From: Daphnia carinata
Taxonomy: Eukaryota > Arthropoda > Branchiopoda > Diplostraca > Daphniidae
Direction of reading: 5' to 3'
Length of the DNA stretch: 48,707 nt
NCBI RefSeq assembly: GCF_022539665.2
Contig: NW_026712491.1
Coordinates: 1 to 48,707, forward strand
Shown here: positions 1 through 10,239 of the stretch, one piece after another
Numbering within the stretch: position 1 is the first letter of the stretch
Layout of the letters: each line of letters opens with the position of its first letter
Notes under the pieces: model-generated
What the model saw: only the letters and a program-made list of their open reading frames with translations
The model's database searches: none
What the model was told of the DNA's origin: nothing
Translations under genes and position numbers: made by a program

Positions 1-3000
1 GCACTGCTAGAAATTTCATAGTCTTCACAATGGAATCCCAACAGGCACAGTCCAATGATGACATGTAAATCAGCAAGGAATCATAGACGTCAACGACCAG
101 TATGAACAGGTGGCCTCAGAAAACAAGCACTTTCTTCGGCAGAGATTCTATCAGTACGAGTTCAACAAAGAGCATGACATTGCTGCACATCACCATGATT
201 GAGTCAATGGCAAACCAATTGAATGATATGGGGGCGAGTGTTGACGAAGTTGACATTGTAACTAAGATCATTGTCACCCTTCCTCCCAGCTACAAGCATA
301 TAATATCAGTATGGGACAACATGGATGACAGAAAACGTTGCAATCTTTGAGGTCACGCCTTTAAGGAAGAAGCTCGTAACAAGGTTGCCAAGAAGAAGAT
401 GGTGTCAACGCTGCATTCTTTGCCAAGAAACAAGAGATTCCTGAGTCCAACAGTCTACATATCCACAATCTGCTGCTGCTCGCCTTCCATCACAGCAACC
501 AGAGCAACATTCATTCGGTCGTGGACGAAGACAGAAAGAGAAACTGCAACTACTGTGGTGGAAAGAACCACTGGGAAAGCCAATGTTGGACGAAGAAGAA
601 CATATTGAAAATGGAATTCCTAATGGATCTCAGCCGCTACATGCCCAATTTGCACAGTTCAAGCCTCAAAGACAACCCGACTGGCCGGGAGGATTACGCT
701 TTTACAACTCTCCCAGGTGGCATTAAATTTGAGAATACTTTAGAGACAACTGGTATGTGGACTCTGGCTGTACTATTCATATGTCGGATCAGTTTCATCT
801 ATTTACAAACTATCAAGCGGTCAAGAGTGGAAGTTGGCCAGTGAAAGGTTGCACATAGCTAACAATCTGCTGCAAGCTAAAGGAATGGGAGACATTACAA
901 TCCAAACCAATGTCAATGAAGAATGGCATTCAGGTATCTAAGGAATGTACTATTTGTTCCTGGCTTAGGCGTCAATCTTTTCTCCGTCCGATCTGCAACA
1001 AGAGCAGGCTTACTCGTCTTGTTCAACAATGACGAGTTATCATCTCTAAGGGTGAGAAGATTGTAGCGGTCGGCGAAAGTTTCTCCAATCATCTATATCG
1101 TCTGAATATCAACCTCTTCACCTGTGGCACCACCGCCTAGGACACACAGACACAAAAACCATCCGGAAGATGGAGTCAGAGAAGTATGGGCTTATTATCA
1201 AACGTAGTGATACATCTGCTGCGCCATTCTGTGAAGGTTGCGCACTAGGCAAACATCATAGGTTGCCATTTCCGACTGGAGGGAGAAAACGAGCCAATAG
1301 GATAGGAGAGCTCATCCATTCAGATGTGTGCGGACCCATGTCAAAACCTTCACCTAAAGGAGCCAAGTACTTTGTTATATTCAAAGACGATTTTAGTGGC
1401 TATGTCTTCATATATTTTATCAAACTAAAATCTGAGGTAGAAGCACTTTTTAGACAACTAGTTCAACGCATCTTGCTAGAAACTGGTCATCACGTGGTCA
1501 CCCTTCGCACAGACAACGGTGGGGAATATTTCAGCAACACATTTGAAGAGTGGTTAAAGGAGAGAGGAATAAAGCACGAATCAAGCGCCCCAAAGACACC
1601 AGAACAAAACGGAGTGTCGGAAAGATCCAACCGGACCATTGTTGAACCAGCCAGGAGTATGTTGCATGCCGCAGGTCTTCCAATTGAACTTTGGGCGGAG
1701 GCCTCCAATACTGCTGTTTACATCAAAAATCGAGTTGTGTCAAGGAGTCGAGAAGGGAAAACGCCTTATGAGATCTGGAAAGGTATCAAGCCCAATTTTT
1801 CTCATCTTCGAGTGTTTGGAGCAGATGCCTATGTTCATGTACCAAAGGATGAACGAACTAAATTTGATCCGAAGGCAATTAAGTGTATACATGTTGGGTA
1901 CTGTGAAACCCAGAAGGCTTTTAGACTATGGGATCCAGCCACTAGGAAAGTGAGGATCAGTAGAGATGTCCTCTTTAACGAAGAGAAATTCTGTTCTATT
2001 AAATCAAGAGAATTTAGTTTCAGCGATTCTCCACTGGTATATCCAGAACCTATACCATTGGTTCCAGAAAATTCAATATCAGACCCATCTGGAGCATTGT
2101 CGTCTGAAAAACAATTGTCTTTGAATCCAGATCAATCATCCGAAGCCCAAGAAGCACCGGTTGTTACCATCGATCCAGTTGCAATGAATCCAAGAAAAAA
2201 GAAACAAGTTACCATCATCACTCCCAGAGAGGAAAAACCACTTGGAACAAGAATCAGAAACAAACCCAACCGGTGGATAGAAGAATCTCAAACTGAAAAA
2301 TATGCCGGAATGGCAATACTAGATGTTGAAGAACCGGAAACGGTTGAAGAAGCTCTCAACTCAGCTCAATCAGAGAAGTGGATGGTAGCCATGGATGAAG
2401 AGTATAAGTCACTTGTGAAGAACAACACCTGGACAATCTGCAGTTTACCAGCTGGGAGAAATGCAATCAGGAACAAGTGGGTGTTTAAGATTAAGACCGG
2501 GGTTGAAGATAAATATAAGGCTAGGCTTGTCGCGAAGGGGTTCACACAAAGACCTGGCATTGACTACGAAGAAACCTATTCTCCAGTAGTGAGACATGAT
2601 TCTCTGCGTACCGTACTTGCAATCACAGCTGCTGCAAACCTTGAGATGGTGCAATTGGATGTGAAGACAGCCTTTCTGAACGGGGATCTTCATGAAGAAC
2701 TCTATATGTTTCAACCAACGGGATTCGAAATTGAAGGGCAAGAAAATCTGGTGTGCCGACTGAACAAATCACTGTATGGTTTAAAACAAGCTTCGCGTTC
2801 CTGGAATGAGAAATTCAACAACTTCTTGGTGCAGTATGGTTTCTCACAAAGTAAAGCAGACCCGTGTGTTTACACGATTAGAACAGAAACCGAACTAACC
2901 ATAATGGCCATATGGGTCGATGACGGAGTCGTTTGCAGTTCTCTACAATCAAGACTGGAAGACATTGTCCGCTACCTTGAGAGTGTGTTTGAAATGACTC

Positions 3001-3878
3001 ACGGTGATGTAGAATGCTTCGTGGGGATCGAAATAAGAAGAAATCGAGAAAAGGGCCTTATTCATATCAATCAAGAAAAATACATCGAGAAGATCCTCAA
3101 GAAATTCCATATGGAAAAATGTTATCCCAAATCCGTACCGGCAGACCCACATGCAAGATTGTCCAATAATGCAGAAAGAGACCCGAAGGACTCATTTCCG
3201 TTTAGAGAAGCAGTTGGATCCTTGATGTTTGCGGCCACTTGCACAAGACCTGATATTGCATTTGCAGTAAATCAAGTTGCACAATTCTCAAATAATCCAG
3301 CAAAGGCACATTGGGAGGCAGTGAAGAGAATTCTTTCGTATCTTCGAGGCACCATCACTGCTGGAGTCTGCTATGGAGGAGTACAGGAAAGTAACATGCT
3401 GATAACATACTCGGACTCGGATTACGCTGGCGATCTCGTCACTAGGAAATCAACAACTGGCATTTTCTGTTTTCTCAATGGTGGCCCAGTGTCATGGTCA
3501 AGCCGTCGTCAGGACTGTGTATCTCTTTCGTCTACTGAAGCGGAATATGTCGCTGCCAGTACAGCCACAAAGTCAGTCATGTGGTTTCGGCAACTACTGG
3601 GTGACATTGGATTTGAGCAGAAGTCACCTACTACTTTGTTGTGTGATAATCAGGGTGCAATCAGCTTGGTGAAAAACTCTGGGCATCAAGCGAGAACAAA
3701 GCACATAGACGTTAAGTACCATCACATTCGCAACATGGTCGAGGAAGGAGTCATCCACATTGAGTACATTCACACTTCACAACAACTAGCAGATATTTTA
3801 ACAAAGCCTCTGGATGGACAGCTCTTCAGTCGACTACGGGAAGAAAGCAACATAGTTGATTTTAATCATGTGATGTAA
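1..3878 (+). pseudogene. Copia gag-pol polyprotein, partial and frameshifted at its 5' end
   Basis: The part before 1170 holds gag, zinc knuckle, protease and pre-integrase sequence, but reading frames break repeatedly; the CCHC knuckle is readable near 547-588. From 1170 to 3878 one open frame of 902 codons carries the rest of the integrase zinc finger (CEGCALGK), the integrase core, reverse transcriptase (WVDDG) and RNase H. It is identical to copy 2 except where the five bases coding LVD are altered near 1185. The ATG at 1170 is just an internal methionine, not a true start. If the left-hand breaks are sequencing errors, the real element may be intact. Confidence 0.9.
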
Positions 3879-3882
3879 AATT

Positions 3883-3891
3883 GAGTGGGTG
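3883..3891 (+). other. Polypurine tract of copia copy 1
   Basis: GAGTGGGTG lies directly against the 3' LTR start, the position where plus-strand DNA synthesis is primed in LTR elements. The same string stands at the same place in copy 2. Confidence 0.7.
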
Positions 3892-4096
3892 TGTTGAAAT
3901 ACCAATTTCCATCTCATGTGGTGAGAAGAGGCTTCCACTTTATGTAACCATGTTGCCCTGATTCCTCTTTACGTTATGTCATATGTCAGTGTTGAAAAGT
4001 CTATCTGGATCTATGTGGCAATTTCTGTGGTGTCAGTCTATTCATAAATATAAAGCAAGTAAGGTGTTAACTCTTGTATGTATACTTTGTTTAACA
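3892..4096 (+). repeat. 3' LTR of copia copy 1 (205 bp)
   Basis: Begins TGTTGAAATACC and ends TTGTTTAACA (TG...CA), the same length and, by eye, the same sequence as both LTRs of copy 2. It includes a TATA-like stretch (ATAAATATAAAG) near its 3' third. The next five bases, CGCAT (4097-4101), are the right-hand target-site copy. Confidence 0.95.
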
Positions 4097-4594
4097 CGCA
4101 TTGGAGTACACCCCCCATTTTCCATACTTCAATATTTGAAGACATTCCTTCGGTTAGGCCCTGGACACCAGCCTCAAAGAAGGACTGAAAAAGAAAAAAA
4201 AATCTGTCATAACTGCACTGTTATTTTGGTAGCATACTTCATGTAGAAGGATGCATAAAACATAATTAAGGGCAGGGAATCATGTACATGCTTTCAAAAC
4301 CAATAACATGTACTACATAGCCACAGAAACTGTTGACACTACATCCAATGTTTCAATATCTCTCAAGAGGCACAGAGGTATATGATGAACATGCTATTTC
4401 CTGTGTATGATTAAGTTATATATTTTAGAACCTTATGGAAATAATATCACTGGCATCCAGTAGAGAGCTTACCTGCCATAAGAATAAGTATTCGTGCTGA
4501 CTGCAAGGAGTAATTTACACCTATTTTGATTAATATTTCTGGACCGAGATGGCCAAGTACAACCAGATAGGCAATGCAGCAGCCTAGATAATGG
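4097..4594 (-). pseudogene. SLC38A10: SLC38A10-like transporter pseudogene, 5' exons only, cut by copia copy 1
   Basis: On the minus strand: exon a 4473-4594 (LGCCIAYLVVLG...), exon b about 4292-4400 (PLCLLRDIETLD) and most of exon c 4097-4184 (SFFEAGVQGLTEGMSS, then WKMGGV). Exon c is interrupted at 4097 by the copia LTR; the downstream exons must lie to the left of that element, outside the window. Exon a here reads LGHLG where the other units read LGDLG. The exon b frameshift and TAG stop described for the 10490-12165 copy are present. Confidence 0.78.
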
Positions 4595-4855
4595 CTATTT
4601 CCTCATTTCGCCCTTAGATTTTTATATGCTAAGGAAATGCTTAAATATTCGGCAGAGATAGGAGTTTCGGTTTGACAGTTTTTATTTTAATTATTGAAAA
4701 AATAGCCAAAAAGGTTGCGCTAAGCACTTGACTGACATACTAGTATCCTCCAGACCTGCCCCGATGGAGATCATATTGCTGTACTATATGATCCCCATCT
4801 CGCATCAGCTGATAGCTCTTACATCTCTATTCAGTTCTGCATTGGAATGGCGGGC

Positions 4856-4879
4856 CAATGATTGGTGGACCAATCATTG
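4856..4879. repeat. Perfect 11 bp inverted repeat (hairpin)
   Basis: CAATGATTGGT, two bases, then ACCAATCATTG. It is present in every unit (for example near 12425, 19337, 26248, 38113, 45689). Just before it, a G/C run varies by one base between units. It lies in otherwise unassigned sequence 4600-5740, where I saw no gene; no function is evident. Confidence 0.7.
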
Positions 4880-4941
4880 TGGGTGCCATCATCATCATAC
4901 CAACGCTTGACGTTTCGAGTTGTAATTGCTTACAGACTCTT

Positions 4942-4971
4942 GGTACTAGTTCCCAACATTGGGAGGGTACC
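4942..4971. repeat. Imperfect hairpin, GGTAC...GTACC with nested TCCCAA/TTGGGA
   Basis: Outer arms GGTAC/GTACC enclose inner arms TCCCAA-CA-TTGGGA with unequal 4 and 2 base bulges. It lies 60 bp from the 4856 hairpin and is present in every unit. It could be the remains of a foldback element. Confidence 0.5.
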
Positions 4972-5747
4972 ATACCCAGTCATTGTTCAAGTGCCGCTAC
5001 GTTAAAGATGTTCACGCAACTATTATATACCGTGAATGACGACCCCAAACCATGTTGATAACGCTAGCGGGCATTTTCCGTCTTAAACTAATTCTCATTT
5101 AAATTCAGTGAAACTATTGCACAATGTAATAAATGAACTGTATTCAGAAAATAGTGATAAACAACATCCAAGGTAATTATAAACAAAACACTTGAGTAAA
5201 TGTTTAAAATTTTCAATTATTATGTAGCACTCACGAATTAGGGCGTGGCATCCCGCACCGTTAATGACATGCAAGAATACTCCATATCACCTTGCGGCCG
5301 ATTTTGGCACTAGTGCATTCATGCATTGGCTTGGTGCTATTCTAGTTGTGAAGGGAAAGTAAGTTAAAGCTAATGTAGGTTTGTCATTATTTATTTTTTG
5401 CATTCATATCCAAACGTATAAGTAGCCCTGCATGCAGCTCATCGCGTCTGTTGGGCCATAATACTTTAACAATCACGGTTTCTAAATTTCCGCTTTGGAA
5501 AACAATGACCTTATGCCACATTCCCAGGACTTATCAAGTCTAGTTGATAATGGTTGTTCGTAATTACAATCCATTCAGTTGTCACCATGAATATTCCACA
5601 AAGGATTTTTTGAACGTTAGTTACCTTTTGGGTTATGCGTTAAAGATTGAGTCTACATGTTCAGGTATAATACATATGCATATGCATGCAAGTATATACA
5701 TAAAATACATATGCAAACGTTGAATAATCAAAGAAGTTTGATGTTTC

Positions 5748-5803
5748 ACGCTAGCGCTGTAGCGTACTGGCGCGCTAGTAATGGTTTCGATTCGCACACA
5801 CAT
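5748..5803 (+). repeat. Degenerate tRNA-like SINE head (unit 1; repeated in each unit)
   Basis: GCTAGCGCTGTAGCGTACTGG resembles a pol III A box region (shown in part), followed by GCGCGCTAGTAATGG and a B-box-like GGTTTCGATTC. It does not fold as a working tRNA. Equivalents start near 13318, 20229, 27140, 39005 and 46581. The flanks (5060-5740 and 5805-5935) hold no gene that I can see. Confidence 0.4.
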
Positions 5804-5937
5804 TTATTTCATATTTTAGATTACTCCAAAAGTATAAACTCTACGTAAAGACAAATTCCATTTTCATGTTCCTTGAGTAATTTTTAATCAGAATCATCTA
5901 TAGTTATCTAGATTCAATGCTATTATTTTTTAATAGG

Positions 5938-6567
5938 AAAAAATTTTAAGCCCGACAATATAAGCGCGGGCTTATTTTTTAACCCAACTTTACCGTTTTT
6001 TACGTTTTATTAAAAAACTTTGAGTCCCACGAGAACACAATCCTCACAATCGTGATCTCCGTTCAATTCTGCATCGAAACCATGTATTTAAAGCGAAATC
6101 TAACATTTTGTCAAAATTGCTAAGAGAGAAGGCCTTCTCACTTTTGTCAAAATCGGAAAAAATCGAAATCTCTCGGAATGCGATGAAAATCCCACAGTAT
6201 AACCCTATTTTAACGCGGATTCAGAAAAAACCATTTGTTTTATTTTCAAGTAAGCCGTTTTTGAAATAATCGTAATTTAAAGATAAAGTCGGGCTTATTT
6301 TTTTAAACCCAACTTCCCCGTTTTTTACGTTTTATTAAAACACTATGAGTTCCACGAGAAAACAACCCTCATATTCGTGATGCCCGTTCAATTCTGCATC
6401 GAAACCACGTATTTAAAGCGAAATCTAAAATTTTGCCAAAATTGCAAAAGTGAGAAGGCCTTCTCGCTTTTCCACTTTTCCTCAAATCCTAGATTTCATT
6501 AAAAATACAGTATTCCGAAGTCGGGCTTATTAAGTCGGGCTTATTTAGTCGGGCTTAAAAAATTTTT
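5938..6567. mobile_element. MITE-like block with inverted-repeat ends (unit 1)
   Basis: The left end AAAAAATTTTAAGCCCGAC is the inverse of the right end GTCGGGCTTAAAAAATTTTT, apart from A/T-run length. Inside, two diverged direct copies of ~200 bp start near 5963 and 6286 (both with ACGTTTTATTAAAA and TTCAATTCTGCATCGAAACC), and AGTCGGGCTTA is iterated near the right end. No transposase is encoded and no clear target duplication was found. The block ends ~145 bp before the DNAJC12-like start. Confidence 0.6.
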
Positions 6568-6712
6568 CGGTCAGTGTATAGACAATTAACTAGAAATATG
6601 ACCGGTAGATGGCGATAGAAGTCAAACAGAAAAAAAAACAATATTTTATATTTTTATTTGGGTAAAACGGATTGCCGTATTGCCATATGTACTCTTGTTT
6701 TTGGTTAACGAT

Positions 6713-7299
6713 ATGGATGCAATTACATTCAATGAGCGATGCCTGGAAGATGACTACTACTACACATTAGGTTGCGATGATTCCTCCAGTGTAAGTTTCG
6801 GTCAGATTTGTGCTGTTTGTTCTTTTTTTTTAGTTCTTTATATTCACTTCATACATAAATAGGTTGACCAAATATTAACCTAATACAAACACAGAGTATT
6901 ACGTTGTCATCCTGATAAGAATCCATATGACAAGTCCACTACTCAGTTTCAAAAACTTCAGGTAAATAGATTTTGCACATTAACCAAGTAATGTGATAGA
7001 TACAGTTAATTTCTGGTCATTCCAACAGGAAGCTAAGGAGGTGCTCTGTGACCCAGAAAAGCGAAATGATTATGACAGATGGAAAACAAGTGGAATAACA
7101 ATTTCACACAAGCAATGGATTGTCATAAATAAACGATCTACTGCCGTAAGTATTATATGTGCAACATCAGGATGTCTTTCTATGTAGGTTTAAAGTAAAA
7201 TAGATTGAAATATTAAAATTAACACAGGTTCTCCACTGGGCCATACCAAAACATGAACAAAAAATGCTACAGGCAAGATAGAAACGTTCGTCAAACAAG
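6713..7299 (+). pseudogene. DNAJC12: DNAJC12-like J-domain co-chaperone, pseudogene (unit 1)
   Basis: Four exons fit GT-AG splicing without frame breaks: 6713-6790, 6863-6961, 7029-7145 and 7228-7281 (TAG; donor-like GTAAAT after 7299). Exon 1 starts MDAITFNERCLEDDYYYTLG, exon 2 has CHPDKNPYDK with the J-domain HPD triad, exon 3 has the YDRWK and KQW segments typical of DNAJC12, and exon 4 begins VLHWAIPK. DNAJC12 is an Hsp70 co-chaperone known in mammals for helping fold aromatic amino-acid hydroxylases. Codon 7 of exon 2 is TAA (6881-6883) where the family has Glu, so translation would stop after 32 residues. No AG acceptor downstream of it restores the HPD frame. The family's conserved C-terminal segment was not found. 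Introns are kept, so this is a duplicated rather than retroposed pseudogene. Confidence 0.88.
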
Positions 7300-7666
7300 G
7301 TAAATGCAAATTTTTCGTTCTGTACATTAATGCCATAAAGCATTTATTTTAGGACTTTGAATACCAGCAATCCTTGTAAGAATGGAATTTTGACATTAAT
7401 TTCATTGCAGAAACAATACGGAATGTATTTGCAACAGGTATTTCTTGTGAAACGAAAAAAAACTTTTTTTTTATTGATTTCAGATTTGCTGATAAAATTA
7501 TATTGTTCCCTTACAAAAAACTGTATGTGCAATTGCCAAGATTTCGTTCTCAATAATAAGCTAATATTTTTTAAACAGAAGAGTCAGAAGGGGTGAAATT
7601 GTTAAATGGTAATTATGGCCAACAGATATTGATTAATGCTTTTTAGTTTGTGGTTCCGAACTGAAT

Positions 7667-8421
7667 GACAATTTCTATTTATACAATACTTTTTACTGCA
7701 ACCTTTATATTTCGTTCACGTCTGGAAATGAGACGACCGAAACAAGGAGCCGAGGGCGTAAATGTCCCAAAGACTGTTCAAGAAAGTCACACACAAAAGG
7801 TAAACACTTGACAAACAATATTAATAATATAAGAAATGCGTTCATACGAAATCCAACCAAATTCCCTTAACGCAAACTTACAACACGAGAATAACCTTAC
7901 ATAAATCCAGAACAAAACCACACAAGAAATGTGAAGAGCACTTGTCAAATATAACCGTTCACGATCAAGCTACGCGAAAAAGAGAGGGATTGCCAGCTTA
8001 GACAGCTGACACTTCCGGCAAGCGCCATCTGGCGTTCATTACAACAACATTTAGAAAAGTATATAGATAATAATAGGATGCCATCTGGCGCTGGAAATCA
8101 AGACTACTGTTTTTCTAACTTATCAATAATAACAACATGAGCATTACAAGAAGAGGAAACACGTCACCTAGTGCTGAACTTTAGAACTACTTATTTCTAT
8201 TTGGGACTAATCGTTACACGCCATCTCCTCCTCCCCCGGAGGTTTGAGATGTCGAAGCAATTGTATTTCTTTGATTAGTGCTTAAGTCTAACTTAATTGG
8301 CCATAATGAAAAGAAAAATTGGAAAATCTTAATCGTTATCCCACACAAAAAAAAACAAAAAAACAAGCAAAAAAAAAACAAAACAAAACAAAAATCAGTA
8401 CGATTGACACGAAACACCATT
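7667..8421. other. Type A-specific 755 bp segment (unit 1)
   Basis: Present between GAACTGAAT and ATTTTAAAG, which are directly joined in type B units. It contains two GCCATCTGGCG motifs (near 8025 and 8072), a C-rich CTCCTCCCCCGGAGG near 8225, and an A-rich stretch (8344-8395). No open frame stands out. The short AT/ATT overlap at the junction fits a microhomology deletion in B as well as an insertion in A; no target duplication longer than that is visible. Confidence 0.8.
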
Positions 8422-8548
8422 ATTTTAAAGTACTATTCTGGTGTCATTTCTGTCAACAAGGTAAATAGGTTTCTTGTACATGTTTTCTGAAAACGTAATT
8501 GTGTTAATTATTTTTTTTTTGTCTTTTAGTTCATTAAAGGGACATACT

Positions 8549-8894
8549 ATGTCTGAACAATGTAGATGTGAAGATACTAAGAGGAACGAGGAGTTAGGCA
8601 AGATAGGTACGTTGTTCGTCAACTAGGTAAATGCATGTTTTTTTTTATTTTTCAAAATGATTTGGCTAATATTCTATGAAAAAAGGCATGGTGTTTAGTA
8701 GGAAATCCATTTTGAAAAGATGGCAATGTCTTAACGATACAGCAACAGCGCCAAAGAATCTCTCATTTGCATCAGAACGTGGATCGCTACACTTTCAGTT
8801 GATCGTATTTGTTTCTGCTATAATATTCATGAGCGTTTATTCGATCATTCTAAACTATGACATGTGTTTTCTTTTGTTGTTTCAAATATTTTAA
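8549..8894 (+). CDS. Possible two-exon small membrane protein (unit 1), speculative
   Basis: An ATG at 8549 opens MSEQCRCEDTKRNEELGKI up to a good donor (G|GTACGT after 8606). A weak acceptor (AAAAAAG, exon from 8686) keeps phase and joins a frame with a hydrophobic run LIVFVSAIIFMSVYSIIL and a TAA ending at 8894, for 88 residues in all. The exon-2 frame is unchanged in every unit (15591-15809, 22495-22713, 29631-29849, 41939-42157, and into the right edge), but the units are too similar for that to mean selection. I recognise no family. It may be chance. Confidence 0.15.
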
Positions 8895-9145
8895 CCTGTC
8901 CATCGTCTGCCTAGATGAAGCTTTCTCATCGTAAACATTTTTTTTTTTCAGAAAATGAGTCTTCTGGAAGAAGAACTTTTGCCACCGAACGATTTGACAT
9001 CAAACAAATGAATGTATACTTGTGAGTATTGACCAAACAGATGTCGCGGTTCTTCATTAATCATCAGTCTCATATTTAATGTGTTCGAAAAAGAAAAACT
9101 TCAAATAGTTGGAAAAATGCCAACGTTAAAGACTGTATTGGATGG

Positions 9146-9170
9146 TGACGTGACGTGACGTGACGTTACG
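9146..9170 (+). repeat. Tandem TGACG x4 followed by TTACG
   Basis: Four direct pentamers with CRE-like TGACGT cores, kept in all units reaching this far (near 16060, 22965, 30101, 42408). It could be a small binding-site cluster or a simple microsatellite. The surrounding 8895-9680 holds an exon-like stretch (8952-9021, good acceptor and GTGAGT donor, open in one frame) and AT-rich sequence without a recognisable gene. Confidence 0.6.
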
Positions 9171-9654
9171 GCCATCATAACAGTTCCGACATTTGTGTCA
9201 CATGGGGAAGAGAAACATTTTGACCCGTAATGATGCATCACTCGTGTCAATTGCACTAAAACCCTATAATCTTTTTTTTTTCTTAAAATCTTTTTAAACA
9301 TACTGAATAGTAAAAAATGTCATTGAAAATATTATCCTCTATTTCTGCGGCTCGAAAAATCTTTTCTCGTCCTGCGAATGGTATTATTTTAAAATTAATT
9401 ACACACCTGATTGTTACATTGAGTTAATTGTATTTTTTTTCTGTATCACGATACGGCGATTTTTTTTCCTACTTCGTCTTACGCAACTATCTTCAGCTAC
9501 ACAATCATGGCAAATGACTGTCAATGGCATTAACAACCCATGATTACTTTGTAATTTTTGTATTATTAATTATTAGGAAACATTTATACATCACACACAT
9601 TTTATTACAACTGACACATTTACATAATTGACACCAGAAACATACACACACACA

Positions 9655-10035
9655 TGACACCAATTACACTTTCTGCAACTATTGGGTATTAAACCCTAAT
9701 ATTCGGCATAGCTTGCCGATACTCAACCATTGAGCTATAGTCACATATAATTTCAGTCTCGTATACCTTGAGTCAACGCACGATCATTTTGTATAGTCAA
9801 TGTTTTCTTCTTGCTATGCTATTTGCCAGTCTGATCAGCGACTGTATAACTATCATAGCTTATTTGTAAAGCGTCTGGCTGCGGGTATCAACATACTAAG
9901 GTTGAAACCCAGTTCGATGCTCAACCTTGGACTAAATTCACACATGAATTCTCTCTTCTATAGCTTGAGTCATAATATTATTATATAGTCAATGTATCTC
10001 ATCTCGATATGCTATTTGTTAGTCTCCTTTCTTAT
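9655..10035. repeat. Two diverged tandem copies of a tRNA-related SINE-like sequence (unit 1)
   Basis: Copy 1 (about 9683-9828) and copy 2 (about 9883-10035) share GGGTAT(T/C)AA, GA(T/A)(A/G)CTCAACC, CTTGAGTCA, TATAGTCAATGT and ATGCTATTTG in the same order. Copy 1 on the minus strand has TAGCTCAATGGTTGAGTA (A-box-like), a stem TCGGC/GCCGA and GGTTTAATACC (decayed B box). Copy 2 has GGTTGAAACCC. Neither is a functional tRNA. Equivalents start near 16565, 23475, 30610 and 42918. A short (CA)n run precedes it. Confidence 0.45.
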
Positions 10036-10239
10036 GGTGTAAATACCGCAGATTATACGTAGAAAGTCCGCTTTTGACTTCAGTAATTGCTCACACAGGA
10101 ATAACACAGTTTTGCACACACAATCAGATTGGTTGAGCACCAAACTGATCTTGGTACTTTTATCTCGATGGTTTTCACCTGTTTCACTTCACGTTGAGGG
10201 GAAGCACACGTGCACTGTGGGAGCTTGTGGTAGTTCTCT

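Larger units (their letters stand above)
1..4096 (+). mobile_element. Copia-type LTR retrotransposon, left-truncated copy 1
   Basis: This is the 3' part of the same element found complete at 32629-37350; base 1 matches base 33129 there. It ends in a 205 bp 3' LTR and is followed by CGCATTGGAG, the same target site as copy 2. From about 1190 to 4096 I saw no differences from copy 2. Before 1190 there are about twenty small indels and substitutions plus one deletion of about 100 bp near 1110. That sharp change suggests poor sequence at a contig end, though real decay cannot be excluded. The 5' LTR and the start of gag lie outside the window. Confidence 0.95.

Noticed and set aside
6863-6961. 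A variant nuclear genetic code that reads the internal stop codons
   Set aside because: TAA, TAG and TGA all occur as internal stops, a frameshift and a broken acceptor are also present, and the copia frame works under the standard code.
7272-7310. Exon duplication, since GCAAGATAG...GTAAATGCA recurs near 8599-8637
   Set aside because: About 40 bp of similarity is visible, but flanking similarity is weak and the reading frames do not correspond; too little to call a duplicated exon.
9060-9085. Hammerhead ribozyme core (CTGATGA on the minus strand)
   Set aside because: The motif is present but the required GAAA and stems are not.
9683-9745. Functional tRNA gene on the minus strand
   Set aside because: It has A-box and anticodon-stem resemblance, but position 33 is not T, the B box is decayed, and no acceptor stem pairs.
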